Translations under genes and position numbers: made by a program
Part shown: piece after piece, positions 22,252 through 29,284 of the stretch
Position numbering within the stretch: the first letter of the stretch is position 1
How the letters are laid out: each line of letters begins with the position of its first letter
Notes under the pieces: generated by a model
The model's database searches: none
Seen by the model: only the letters and a program-made list of their open reading frames with translations
Told to the model about the DNA's origin: nothing
NCBI GenBank assembly: GCA_964440265.1
Contig: CAYTRU010000006.1
Location: forward strand, 1-31,075
From: CAYMUN01 sp964440265
Lineage (GTDB): Bacteria > Patescibacteriota > Saccharimonadia > Saccharimonadales > UBA4665
Reading direction: 5' to 3'
DNA length: 31,075 nt

Positions 22252-22998
22252 ATGGACGTCCTGTATGTCCTCTGGCTTCGGCAGATGCGGCGTTATGTGC
22301 GCAGTCGTTCGCGTGTCCTAGGCGCCTTCGGACAGCCTATCCTTTTGATGCTAGCGCTTGGTTACGGCATCGGTGCTATTTACCGTAAGGCTGGGCAGGG
22401 CGATTATTTACAGTTCCTGGTACCAGGCATCATCACCCAAACCATCCTTTTGTCAGCGGTGTTTTGGGGTTTGATTATCTTGCAAGACAAGCGTTTTGGC
22501 TTTCTGGCGGAACTGCTAGTCACCCCGGTCAGCCGCTTGCGCATTCTGGTAGGTAGCGCTCTCGGCGGCGCAACTATTTCCATGCTACAAGGTATTTTTA
22601 TACTGATCATTGCTACCGCTTTTGGCTTCCGGCCTGCTAATTGGTTGATGATCGGCCCGGCGCTGCTGGTCATGTCGCTGATGACCATGGCCCTGACCTT
22701 TTTTGGAGCTGGCTTGGCTTCGATGGTCGAAGATTTCCAGGGCTTTCAAGGGATTAATAACTTTCTGGTGCTGCCGCTGTTTTTCCTATCTAGCGCTCTA
22801 TACCCGTTGACCAATATACCAACCGCCCTAAAAGTGATCACCAGTCTGAACCCTGTGACCTATATGGTTGATGCGCTGCGTCACTTACTGGCCAATCAAG
22901 GGCATTTTGGATTTGGCTTGGATTTAGCCGTTATTGCCATCACGTTTATGCTGGCTCTAGCCTTCGCCGTTAACCGTTTCAACCGCGTCCAAATATAG
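22252..22998 (+). CDS. ABC-2 type exporter permease (DrrB-like)
   Basis: 248-residue integral membrane protein with about six helices. It follows the ABC-2 permease plan: N-terminal LRQMRRYVRSRSRVLGAFGQPILLMLALGYG, FLVPGIITQTILLSAVFWGLIIL with the typical P-G-I, RFGFLAELLVTPVSRLRILVG (the cytosolic coupling region with E-x-L-x-x-T-P-V-S), and FLVLPLFFLSSALYPLTNIP followed by NPVTYMVDALR. These are hallmark DrrB-type motifs. Together with the adjacent ATPase it forms a homodimer-type exporter; cargo could be a drug, lipid or glycan. It ends before a ~86-bp convergent gap to GtrA that contains no clear terminator. Confidence 0.93.
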   Translation: MDVLYVLWLRQMRRYVRSRSRVLGAFGQPILLMLALGYGIGAIYRKAGQGDYLQFLVPGIITQTILLSAVFWGLIILQDKRFGFLAELLVTPVSRLRILVGSALGGATISMLQGIFILIIATAFGFRPANWLMIGPALLVMSLMTMALTFFGAGLASMVEDFQGFQGINNFLVLPLFFLSSALYPLTNIPTALKVITSLNPVTYMVDALRHLLANQGHFGFGLDLAVIAITFMLALAFAVNRFNRVQI

Positions 22999-23084
22999 TC
23001 CTCTAGTGCTATGTCAGCTCCACCTCCCTCTAATCTCTAGGCAATTGCTGCAAATACCGTACGATCTTAGGGCAAGCACCGCGA

Positions 23085-23516
23085 TCATTGCAAAGATTTG
23101 GCCTCTTTCGTAGGTGTAATCGGCACATTGAAAATTCGCGTGCGATATAAGTAAAAGTTCCAGATAGTAGTCACGCCCAGCGCCAACGTCCGGCAAACCA
23201 TAGCCGGCATGAAGTGGACAAGCAACTTCGTCACCAACAGTGTAAAGCCAAAATTACATAAGACCAGACAGGAAACGGCAACCATCTGAGGCAGCAAGAT
23301 ACGGTGATGTAGCCGCTTGTCATGAAAAGTCACAAATTTTTGTAATCCAAAAGAGATAACGAGCCCGAACCAAAAGGCCAGCCCTACTGCCCGTAAGTCG
23401 CTCGCTCCTTCATGCTTCGCTACCGCAATCACCAATAGCTCAAAGATATACACACCGCCACCGATAAGCAAATAGCGCTGTTTCGGCCCTTGGGGCCAAG
23501 GTGGACGCTTGCTCAC
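23085..23516 (-). CDS. GtrA family membrane protein
   Basis: 143-residue protein with four membrane helices in the GtrA arrangement. Seen: RYLLIGGGVYIFELLVIAVA, an AFWFGLVISFGLQKFVTF segment (the family's W/F-x-x-x-x-F-x-x-x-K-x-x-V-F), and a fourth helix ending TTIWNFYLYRTRIF, the conserved x-x-W-N-F-x-x-x-R-x-x-V/I-F tail that identifies GtrA. Members are thought to help flip or transfer polyprenyl-phosphate-linked sugars. The start is GTG at 23514-23516, overlapping the upstream glycosyltransferase TGA (GTGA). The coupling with a DPM1/GtrB-like transferase is the classic GtrA-GtrB pair. Confidence 0.9.
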   Translation of the reverse strand: MSKRPPWPQGPKQRYLLIGGGVYIFELLVIAVAKHEGASDLRAVGLAFWFGLVISFGLQKFVTFHDKRLHHRILLPQMVAVSCLVLCNFGFTLLVTKLLVHFMPAMVCRTLALGVTTIWNFYLYRTRIFNVPITPTKEAKSLQ

Positions 23517-24475
23517 AAACGTACCGACGCCTCCCGGTCGATGATATATAGAGGCCGATTCTGCGTTTCGCTGTGGATATGGGATAGGTATAGCCCGATG
23601 ATACCCTGAGACATCATAAGTATGCCTACCAGGAACATCAGTACTACCATGAGGTAGGCACTACCGGTAGCGTGCCACCGAAGGGGATCACCCAACAACC
23701 AATTACCAAACATAGTTACTCCTAGTAAGATAGAACCGGGCAAGATGATGGCGCCGATATAAGCGGTAATATACAGTGGCGAACTGCTCAGCGATATGAC
23801 GCTATCAATGGCCAGTTTACAGAGCTTACCAAATGAATAACCCGACTTATCATGCAAACGCGGTTTTGCCCGAAAGGGTATGTAGGTTCGCTCATAGCCT
23901 AGCCAATCGATCAGACCACGCGTGATCCGGTTGTGTTCAGTCATGCGCATAAAATCTGCCTGCACTGTTTGATCAATCAAGCGAAAGTCAGTTGCGCCGG
24001 GCATTAACTGCAGCTTTGTGACACGATTGAACAAGTTATAGAAAGCCCTGGAACCGAGACGCTTTATCAGGCCCTCGCGCTGATTCGCAGTCCGCAGCCC
24101 GATGACCACCCTACTACCAGCCTGCCATTGCTCAATAAAACGGGGAATCAGCTCGACCGGATGCTGACCATCGGCATCAAGCGTTACGGTAGCCACCCCA
24201 TGAGCCGCGTGAATACCAGCCGTAGTAGCGATTTCCTTACCAAAATTTCTCGATAAGCTCAGTACTCTGACTGCTTTATCGGTGGCCGCTATAGCTTGCA
24301 AGCGCAGCGGGGTCTGATCGGTACTGCCATCATCGCAATATATAATCTCAAAATCAAAACCCTTTAGAGACATAAGCTGCTCCATAAGCGCCGTATGAAA
24401 GCCGGTCAAACCTGCTTGCTCATTGTATAAAGGCACCACTATAGAAATGAGTTGCGAAGCTGAGTGCGTAGTCAT
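23513..24475 (-). CDS. GtrB/DPM1-like polyprenyl-phosphate glycosyltransferase
   Basis: 320-residue family-2 glycosyltransferase with a GT-A domain and two C-terminal membrane helices (about 232-256 and 268-294). Seen: IVVPLYNEQAGL, IIYCDDGSTDQT, SLSRNFGKEIATTAGIHAA, and the DxD region TLDADGQHP (about 95-103). SRNFGKE and DADGQHP are typical of the GtrB/DPM1/YkcC branch that charges undecaprenyl phosphate with a sugar at the cytoplasmic face. Overlap with GtrA supports a modification system for surface glycans. The ATG at 24475 is preceded by TATACT 11 bases away and no Shine-Dalgarno. The sugar is unknown. Confidence 0.93.
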   Translation of the reverse strand: MTTHSASQLISIVVPLYNEQAGLTGFHTALMEQLMSLKGFDFEIIYCDDGSTDQTPLRLQAIAATDKAVRVLSLSRNFGKEIATTAGIHAAHGVATVTLDADGQHPVELIPRFIEQWQAGSRVVIGLRTANQREGLIKRLGSRAFYNLFNRVTKLQLMPGATDFRLIDQTVQADFMRMTEHNRITRGLIDWLGYERTYIPFRAKPRLHDKSGYSFGKLCKLAIDSVISLSSSPLYITAYIGAIILPGSILLGVTMFGNWLLGDPLRWHATGSAYLMVVLMFLVGILMMSQGIIGLYLSHIHSETQNRPLYIIDREASVRL

Positions 24476-24486
24476 AAATTAAACCA

Positions 24487-24492
24487 AGTATA
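24487..24492 (-). promoter_or_regulatory. -10 TATACT for the GtrB-GtrA operon
   Basis: TATACT on the minus strand ends 11 bases before the ATG at 24475, giving a ~4-5-nt leader. No -35 match; it lies in the short gap after the LPG-synthase-like gene. Confidence 0.45.
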
Positions 24493-24520
24493 TAACTTCA
24501 GGCAAGTTCACCATAATTAT

Positions 24521-25486
24521 TTACAGACGGCTATAGCGCGGCTCAAACAGTTTACGCCGCTGGCAGACTATGAGCGCTAAGACCCCGATACCGAGCGGCA
24601 CCCAATAGCTAACTAGCCGATATAGTAAGGCAACAGCCAAAGCTGAGGCATCACTCACCCCATAAGCCAAAAAGCCGGTTACCATCGCTGCCTCAAAACC
24701 ACCGAGCCCACCTGGGGTTGGGGTAACTGCCCCAGCACCGACACCAAATGTCAGAATTAGCAAGGTCACTAGCAAGGGCACATGGATGCCAAGTGCCCAT
24801 TCGCAACTTGCTAGGCAAAGTACATTGCACACTGTCAAAGCTCCAGAAGTCATCAGAGCGCCGGCTAGTGAACCTGGTCGACGTCGATAACGCAATAATT
24901 GTCGACCCATCTCGCCTGCCACTTTCTGAAAGCGGCTGCGGCCCAGCACCAGACCAAGTAGCCCCACCGCTAAGCCAGTGACAGCGATAGCTTGCAAAGC
25001 AGGAACAAATGAGTGATCAGGCATCCCGCTCGCTATAGCTAGATGAGTTGGGAAGATTAGTAAGACCAGGACGACTACTAGTCCATGGCCTATAAAACCC
25101 AGACAGTTATTGATAGCGACTACGCTAGCTGCTTGGGTCAGGGTATGACCCTCACGCTTTAAGTACAGGTAATTGGCACCGAGAGCACCGACACCGGCGG
25201 GCAACAGACGATTGATACACATAGCCGCTAATTGCACCAGCAGTGTTCGTCCAAAACGTAGCGGTCGTACTGCCAGCAAGCAATACGTCGCCGCGGCTGC
25301 TAGGTAGGTGGCAGCTGTCAAGCCAATGGCCGCTACTACAAAACCAGGTCGGGGATGGCGAAGCAGCTGCCAGCTTGAGCGAAAATCTCCAAGCTGCGGC
25401 ACCAAAACATAGGCAGCAATCCCGCCAAGTAGCACTACTACCAGGTGACGGCGCGTTGGTCGAAAGCTTAGCTTAGCTTGGCTCAT
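24521..25486 (-). CDS. Lysylphosphatidylglycerol synthase TM-region family protein (UPF0104/AglD-like)
   Basis: 321-residue polytopic membrane protein with about seven or eight helices. The family marks are CINRLLPAGVGALGANYLYLKREG (N-R-x-x-P-x-G-x-G-x-x-x) near residues 91-114 and TPTPGGLGGFEAAMV near 255-269 (P-T-P-G-G-x-G-x-x-E), both standard for the LPG_synthase_TM family. It lacks the soluble MprF catalytic domain, so it is not a lysyl-PG synthase; stand-alone members are linked with lipid or polyprenyl-linked glycan transfer or flipping. Position next to GtrB-GtrA fits a cell-envelope glycan role. AAGGG lies about 9 bases before the ATG, with a TTGTAC-17-GATAAT promoter. Confidence 0.9.
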   Translation of the reverse strand: MSQAKLSFRPTRRHLVVVLLGGIAAYVLVPQLGDFRSSWQLLRHPRPGFVVAAIGLTAATYLAAAATYCLLAVRPLRFGRTLLVQLAAMCINRLLPAGVGALGANYLYLKREGHTLTQAASVVAINNCLGFIGHGLVVVLVLLIFPTHLAIASGMPDHSFVPALQAIAVTGLAVGLLGLVLGRSRFQKVAGEMGRQLLRYRRRPGSLAGALMTSGALTVCNVLCLASCEWALGIHVPLLVTLLILTFGVGAGAVTPTPGGLGGFEAAMVTGFLAYGVSDASALAVALLYRLVSYWVPLGIGVLALIVCQRRKLFEPRYSRL

Positions 25487-25500
25487 ATGGTTTACCCTTG

Positions 25501-25529
25501 ATTATCACTAACTATCACGAGGAGTACAA
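25501..25529 (-). promoter_or_regulatory. Promoter of the LPG-synthase-like gene
   Basis: Minus strand: TTGTAC (25524-25529), 17-base spacer, GATAAT (25501-25506), 14 bases before the ATG at 25486. Confidence 0.5.
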
Positions 25530-25541
25530 GTTCTGCACAGT

Positions 25542-25557
25542 GGTTAAAGAGTTAACC
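25542..25557. promoter_or_regulatory. Palindrome GGTTAA-AGAG-TTAACC, candidate operator
   Basis: A perfect 6-bp inverted repeat with a 4-base centre in the divergent gap between the LPG-synthase-like gene and the sensor cassette, just upstream of the -35 area of the former and ~40 bp before the -10 of the latter. It is a plausible site for a dimeric regulator; none is identified. Confidence 0.4.
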
Positions 25558-25594
25558 GGGTGTTGAAAATCTTACGCACGCCACTAGTAAGGTG

Positions 25595-25603
25595 TGTTTT
25601 AAT
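25595..25603 (+). promoter_or_regulatory. Extended -10 TGtTTTAAT for the 8-TM/kinase cassette
   Basis: TTTAAT (25598-25603) with an extended TG at 25595-25596 ends eight bases before the ATG at 25612, so the transcript would be leaderless or nearly so. Confidence 0.4.
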
Positions 25604-25611
25604 GTACAGGC

Positions 25612-26580
25612 ATGGAGATTTACAAACAACAGGCCAGTACGTCAGCATCTGCTACGGATCAAATCCGACTAAAGGCACACATTGTGCAGCAGTATATGCT
25701 TGTCGCAGCGCTGTATGTCGGCTTAATCTTTTTACTGCCACCCAATCTCCAAATGCTGCATGTCTACCATATGACGGCAATCGAATATCGAGTCATCTTG
25801 TTTGCCATAGCCCTACCTTCTTTAGGTGTCTGGCTAGCGGCTTTTATAGGGTACTCCCGCTTACAGCAGTATGCCGCCTACATTTATAAAACTCCTGAAG
25901 GTATACATTTTGAACGACTGGCTCGGGGCTGCCTCTGGCTGGCTTGGAGCTTACCGGTGACTATCATTACCCCTCTCGTACTGAATGCAGCCACTAGCCG
26001 TTGGCCACACTTTCACCCCACAGCAGTTATCCTCACTAATTATCTCAATCTCCTTATACCCCTAGTTGCCTTTAGCGCAATCGCAAATGCTTCTCGTGGC
26101 CTACTCACTAAGGCACATGTTAAGTTCAGCGTAACTCACACTCGTTTTATTGTGTTTGCTTTTATAGCCTTCGGCGTTCTCTACTGTTTTTTGACCTTCC
26201 AGCGCTTTGACTTAAGCAGCCTCAGCTCCAGCCATAACCCTTATTTCCTTCCTATCTGGTTGATGGTAGTAACAATTACCATACCCTATTTGTACGCGTG
26301 GTTTATTGGTATATTAGCCGTTTATGAAATTACTCTTTTTAGCAAGCACGTGCAAGGTGTCTTGTATCGGCAGGCCGTCCGCCTTGTAGTTGGCGGTTTA
26401 TTAGCCGTCATTTTGAGCTCCATAGCCTTACAATACGTGAGCAGTATTGTTCCGCGCAGTGGTTATCTCGTTTTGGACTATCAGGTAGTCGTAACTGCAC
26501 TCTGCCGTATAGTCGGCGGCGCCGGTTTTATACTGCTAGCGATCGGTGCCAGCCGTTTACGAAAGATTGAGGAAGTCTAA
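25612..26580 (+). CDS. Unknown 8-TM membrane protein heading a kinase cassette
   Basis: 322-residue integral membrane protein of no family I can name. About eight hydrophobic helices are seen (near residues 27-45, 60-82, 108-128, 139-160, 178-197, 215-240, 258-282, 293-313), with short polar loops and a basic C-terminus (RLRKIEEV). The first ~25 residues are polar and face inside or outside without a signal peptide. It is followed two bases later by a 90-residue protein, then a soluble PAS histidine kinase and a receiver. Since the kinase lacks a membrane domain, this protein is a reasonable candidate for its membrane-bound sensor, comparable in plan to other split 7TM/8TM sensors. This is inferred from gene order alone. 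An ORF in another frame starting at 25560 overlaps it and is not considered real. Confidence 0.7.
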   Translation: MEIYKQQASTSASATDQIRLKAHIVQQYMLVAALYVGLIFLLPPNLQMLHVYHMTAIEYRVILFAIALPSLGVWLAAFIGYSRLQQYAAYIYKTPEGIHFERLARGCLWLAWSLPVTIITPLVLNAATSRWPHFHPTAVILTNYLNLLIPLVAFSAIANASRGLLTKAHVKFSVTHTRFIVFAFIAFGVLYCFLTFQRFDLSSLSSSHNPYFLPIWLMVVTITIPYLYAWFIGILAVYEITLFSKHVQGVLYRQAVRLVVGGLLAVILSSIALQYVSSIVPRSGYLVLDYQVVVTALCRIVGGAGFILLAIGASRLRKIEEV

Positions 26581-26582
26581 TC

Positions 26583-26855
26583 ATGGGCACCCCTCCGTCA
26601 CCCTCGTTGTATGACCAAGTGGTACGCATTACGCATGTCTATTTAGGGCCAGCTGCCGATCGGTTCATAGCCCGCCAAGTGGAGAACCATCTACATAAGC
26701 CTATCCATGAACTGTCGCAGACTGACTTACTACGTTTGATTGATTGGATACGCATTGTGGTGTCTTTACTGACGGAGGATAATGAGATAATCGAAGAATA
26801 CGTCGGTGAACTGACAAAATTAGCTGGTACACAATCTACGCCGAAACGTTCCTAA
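26583..26855 (+). CDS. Unknown 90-residue helical protein in the kinase cassette
   Basis: Small acidic, soluble protein. The core (about residues 8-80) contains YLGPAADRFIARQVENHL, HELSQTDLLRLIDWIRIVVSLL and an acidic end with EEYVGEL, most likely three or four amphipathic helices. I have a sense of similar short L-G-P-A-A-x-x-F-I ... L-x-x-L-I-D-W-I-R domains in bacterial signalling proteins, but cannot name the family. It starts at ATG 26583, right after the TAA of the membrane protein (26578-26580), and ends 17 bases before the kinase ATG, so it is made with both. It may be an adaptor linking the membrane protein to the kinase, or an anti-kinase. Coding is supported by composition and by the tight packing. 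Confidence 0.7.
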   Translation: MGTPPSPSLYDQVVRITHVYLGPAADRFIARQVENHLHKPIHELSQTDLLRLIDWIRIVVSLLTEDNEIIEEYVGELTKLAGTQSTPKRS

Positions 26856-26872
26856 AACGAGAACTTATCAAT

Positions 26873-28030
26873 ATGCCGCCTCCAAATAAACTACCAGGTT
26901 CCAACGCTCGTACACCGCATGAACAACAGGCGGAGACCGAAGCCTTGTTTACCAGCATCGGCGACGGAGCCATTTCTACTGATGAGTTCGGTCGGATTAC
27001 GCGGGTGAATCCAGCAGCTCAAAACTTGCTGGGCTATAGCGAAAATGAACTCTTGGGTACTTGGTTTCCCAAAAAAATTATTGCTGTCACGCTAGATGAT
27101 ATGCCGATCAACCTAATTGATCGGCCCATCACCAAAGCCTTTCTGACGGGCCGTCCGATATCTGAAAAAATCTATTATCGATGCAAAAACGGCCAAAAAC
27201 TGCCAGTTGCCGTCAATATCTCACCTATTTTATTAGCGGGCAAGCCCTTAGGGGCCATAGAGGTATTCCGGGACATCACGCTGGAACAAGAAGTTGATCG
27301 TATGAAAAGTGAATTCATCTCCTTGGCCTCGCATCAACTGCGGACACCGCTATCAGCGATCAAAACCTATACCCATATGTTGTTTGATGGCTACATGGGC
27401 GAGCTCAATCCAGAACAAAAAAAATCACTTAACACCATAATTGGCGCCTCAAACCGCATGAATGAACTGATTAGCACCCTGCTGAACATAACTCGCCTCG
27501 AGAGTGGTACCATCACCGTTACACCAAAATCACTGCAATTTGACAAAGTAACCGAGGAAGTGCTCAAAGAGCTCTCATTTTTAGCCGATAGTAAGTCAAT
27601 TGAGCTAGTTCTGAAATCTACTCCGAAAACTGGTATTCGCTTGCGTGTCGATATGCTTATCGTGCGGGAGGTCTTAAGTAATCTGGTTGCCAATGCCATT
27701 AAGTACACCCCTGACTCAGGAAGAGTTAGCGTCCTTTTACGAGCTCGTAGCCGAGATATACTAGTAGAAGTAAAAGATACAGGGTGGGGCATTCCGACCT
27801 TTGCCCAAGACCAGATATTCAGTAAATTTTTTCGAGCTCAAAATGTTATTAAGCGCGAAACCACCGGGACGGGTCTGGGGCTTTACTTAGTGAAAGGTCT
27901 CCTAGAAGCGCTTGGTGGCAAAATTTGGTTTGTCAGCAAAGAGGGCAAAGGCACCAGCTTTTTCTTCACCTTACCCCGCAAACCAACGGCCACGCCTGTA
28001 CTCAAAAATATCTCAGAGCCGCTGGACTAA
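26873..28030 (+). CDS. Soluble PAS-domain sensor histidine kinase
   Basis: 385 residues: PAS (~22-135; ALFTSIGDGAISTDEFGRITRVNPAAQNLLGY), HisKA with phospho-acceptor in LASHQLRTPLSAIKTY (His about 154), and HATPase_c with the N-box SNLVANAIKYTPDSG, G1 KDTGWGIP, F-box FSKFFRA and G2 GTGLGLYLVKGLLE. There is no transmembrane segment or signal peptide, so it is cytoplasmic. It would take its signal through PAS (small molecule, redox) or from the membrane protein two genes upstream. The first ATG is used; the Shine-Dalgarno is weak. It is followed, after 104 bases and a separate promoter, by a receiver-only regulator, its probable partner. Confidence 0.94.
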   Translation: MPPPNKLPGSNARTPHEQQAETEALFTSIGDGAISTDEFGRITRVNPAAQNLLGYSENELLGTWFPKKIIAVTLDDMPINLIDRPITKAFLTGRPISEKIYYRCKNGQKLPVAVNISPILLAGKPLGAIEVFRDITLEQEVDRMKSEFISLASHQLRTPLSAIKTYTHMLFDGYMGELNPEQKKSLNTIIGASNRMNELISTLLNITRLESGTITVTPKSLQFDKVTEEVLKELSFLADSKSIELVLKSTPKTGIRLRVDMLIVREVLSNLVANAIKYTPDSGRVSVLLRARSRDILVEVKDTGWGIPTFAQDQIFSKFFRAQNVIKRETTGTGLGLYLVKGLLEALGGKIWFVSKEGKGTSFFFTLPRKPTATPVLKNISEPLD

Positions 28031-28095
28031 ATTTTGTAAGAAATTCGATAGAGATACTGTATACCTCTGTGCTATTATTCTACTTATTGTGATTG

Positions 28096-28104
28096 TGCTA
28101 TAAA
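28096..28104 (+). promoter_or_regulatory. Extended -10 TGcTATAAA for the response regulator
   Basis: TG at 28096-28097 and TATAAA at 28099-28104, giving a ~24-nt leader with AGGGAG (28122-28127) seven bases before the GTG start. It lets the receiver be made independently of the kinase. Confidence 0.5.
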
Positions 28105-28134
28105 TAGAGTAAACAATCGATAGGGAGACTGCCC

Positions 28135-28551
28135 GTGGCCCGTATATTAGTAGTAGAAGATGATCAAGACCTAAACAAAGCCTACAGTATTATCCTACGT
28201 CATGAAGGTCATGAGGTAGTGGAAGCCTACGACGGCAAAGAAGCACTCGATAAATTGGAAAACTTCGAGCCAGATCTAATCTTACTGGATCTACTCATGC
28301 CAATTATGGGCGGCTTAGAGTTTTTGCAAGAAAGCAATCTGACTACAAAACATCCAGCCGTCAAGGTCCTGATTTTTACAAATATGGAAAATTCTCCGGA
28401 AGTCAGTGCCGCCTACAAACTAGGAGCTCACCGCTGTATTATCAAGTCGTGGACCGCGCCGCATAATCTGGCTCGGGTGGTCAGTGATACCTTAGAGGAC
28501 AAAGACAAGTCTAAAAAACCCTCCAAGTCTAAGACTTCCAGCCCAGCCTGA
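28135..28551 (+). CDS. Receiver-only response regulator
   Basis: 138 residues: one CheY-like receiver and a short Lys/Ser tail (DKSKKPSKSKTSSP), with no DNA-binding or enzymatic output domain. The acidic pocket is intact: D9/D10 (VVEDDQD), phospho-acceptor D52 (LLDLLMP), T82 (IFTN) and K104 (IIKSW). The start is GTG at 28135 with AGGGAG upstream. As a single-domain receiver it probably acts by protein contact (phosphorelay, kinase sink or allosteric partner). It converges on the Crp/Fnr regulator gene with only three bases between the stops. Pairing with the kinase just upstream is inferred from order. Confidence 0.92.
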   Translation: MARILVVEDDQDLNKAYSIILRHEGHEVVEAYDGKEALDKLENFEPDLILLDLLMPIMGGLEFLQESNLTTKHPAVKVLIFTNMENSPEVSAAYKLGAHRCIIKSWTAPHNLARVVSDTLEDKDKSKKPSKSKTSSPA

Positions 28552-28554
28552 AGT

Positions 28555-29241
28555 CTAGGCCATTTTCATATCTGCAATAAACTGGTCGTTCAGCATTTGC
28601 GTTAAGCGACCTAGGTTTAAGGAGTAAGGCAAACCTTTTCCATAACTAATGACACCTTTGCCTTTGAGTTTATGCAGTTCGGTAGCCGCTGTTTCCCGTG
28701 TGAGGCCCGTGAGATTAGCGAAATCTTGATGCTTTAGATCAAGGGTTATTTCAATGATGCGTCCATCGGTTTCTTTACCATGATTAAGCGCTAGGTAATG
28801 CAGCGTATACACCAGCTTGTCGCTCGCACGAGAATGTTGCAGAGCATTAAGACGCAAAGAGCCTCCTAGTTGATCAGCCAATAAACGTTCTAGCTCTTGA
28901 TAGAGCAGCTCGGGACGTTTTTTTATAAAGTCTACGAATTCAGCGCGGTCTACCAAATATACTTCGACCGTGGGCGTGAAAGCTTCATAATAATAAATGG
29001 CGCTAGCCATCTTGCCATAGATCCAAGTTGCGGGAAAGGCATACTGGGTAGCATAAAAAGCAACCGGTTTTTCGTCACCCTCGACACTTAAGTTGTAGGC
29101 CTTGACAATGCCTTCCTTCACCACATAGGCGTTGCGAGGTGCTTCACCTTGAAATATCATAATCTCGCCTTTTTTGAAACTGCGAGTTGGATGGCGCTCC
29201 AAAAAAGCCTGCAGGTAATTGACAGCTACTTGATCGCTCAT
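28555..29241 (-). CDS. Crp/Fnr family transcription regulator
   Basis: 228 residues: cyclic-nucleotide-binding-type jelly roll (about 10-130; TRSFKKGEIMIFQGEAPRNAYVVKEGIVKAY) and a C-terminal winged helix with LDLKHQDFANLTGLTRETAATELHKLKGKGVISYGKG, the HTH_Crp motif with the recognition helix around TRETAATELHKLK. The Fnr N-terminal Fe-S cysteines are absent, and the cAMP-binding R-S/T signature (RxxxxxA) is not evident, so the ligand is unknown. I chose ATG at 29241 (MSDQ) rather than the longer frame from 29340, because that extension overlaps the LCP gene and lies upstream of a TATGAT nine bases before this ATG. It may control envelope or energy genes nearby; no operator is proven. Confidence 0.9.
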   Translation of the reverse strand: MSDQVAVNYLQAFLERHPTRSFKKGEIMIFQGEAPRNAYVVKEGIVKAYNLSVEGDEKPVAFYATQYAFPATWIYGKMASAIYYYEAFTPTVEVYLVDRAEFVDFIKKRPELLYQELERLLADQLGGSLRLNALQHSRASDKLVYTLHYLALNHGKETDGRIIEITLDLKHQDFANLTGLTRETAATELHKLKGKGVISYGKGLPYSLNLGRLTQMLNDQFIADMKMA

Positions 29242-29250
29242 GTACCAGTT

Positions 29251-29256
29251 ATCATA
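29251..29256 (-). promoter_or_regulatory. -10 TATGAT, near-leaderless, for the Crp/Fnr gene
   Basis: Minus strand TATGAT ends nine bases before the ATG at 29241; no clear Shine-Dalgarno. It lies in the 43-bp gap after the LCP gene. Confidence 0.4.
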
Positions 29257-29284
29257 CCATGCTTCGGCGTATTTTACGCTGTAC

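Noticed and set aside
22999..23084. Terminator between the ABC permease and GtrA
   Set aside because: Short GATC and TTGCA repeats can pair weakly, but no stem with a T-run is convincing in either direction.
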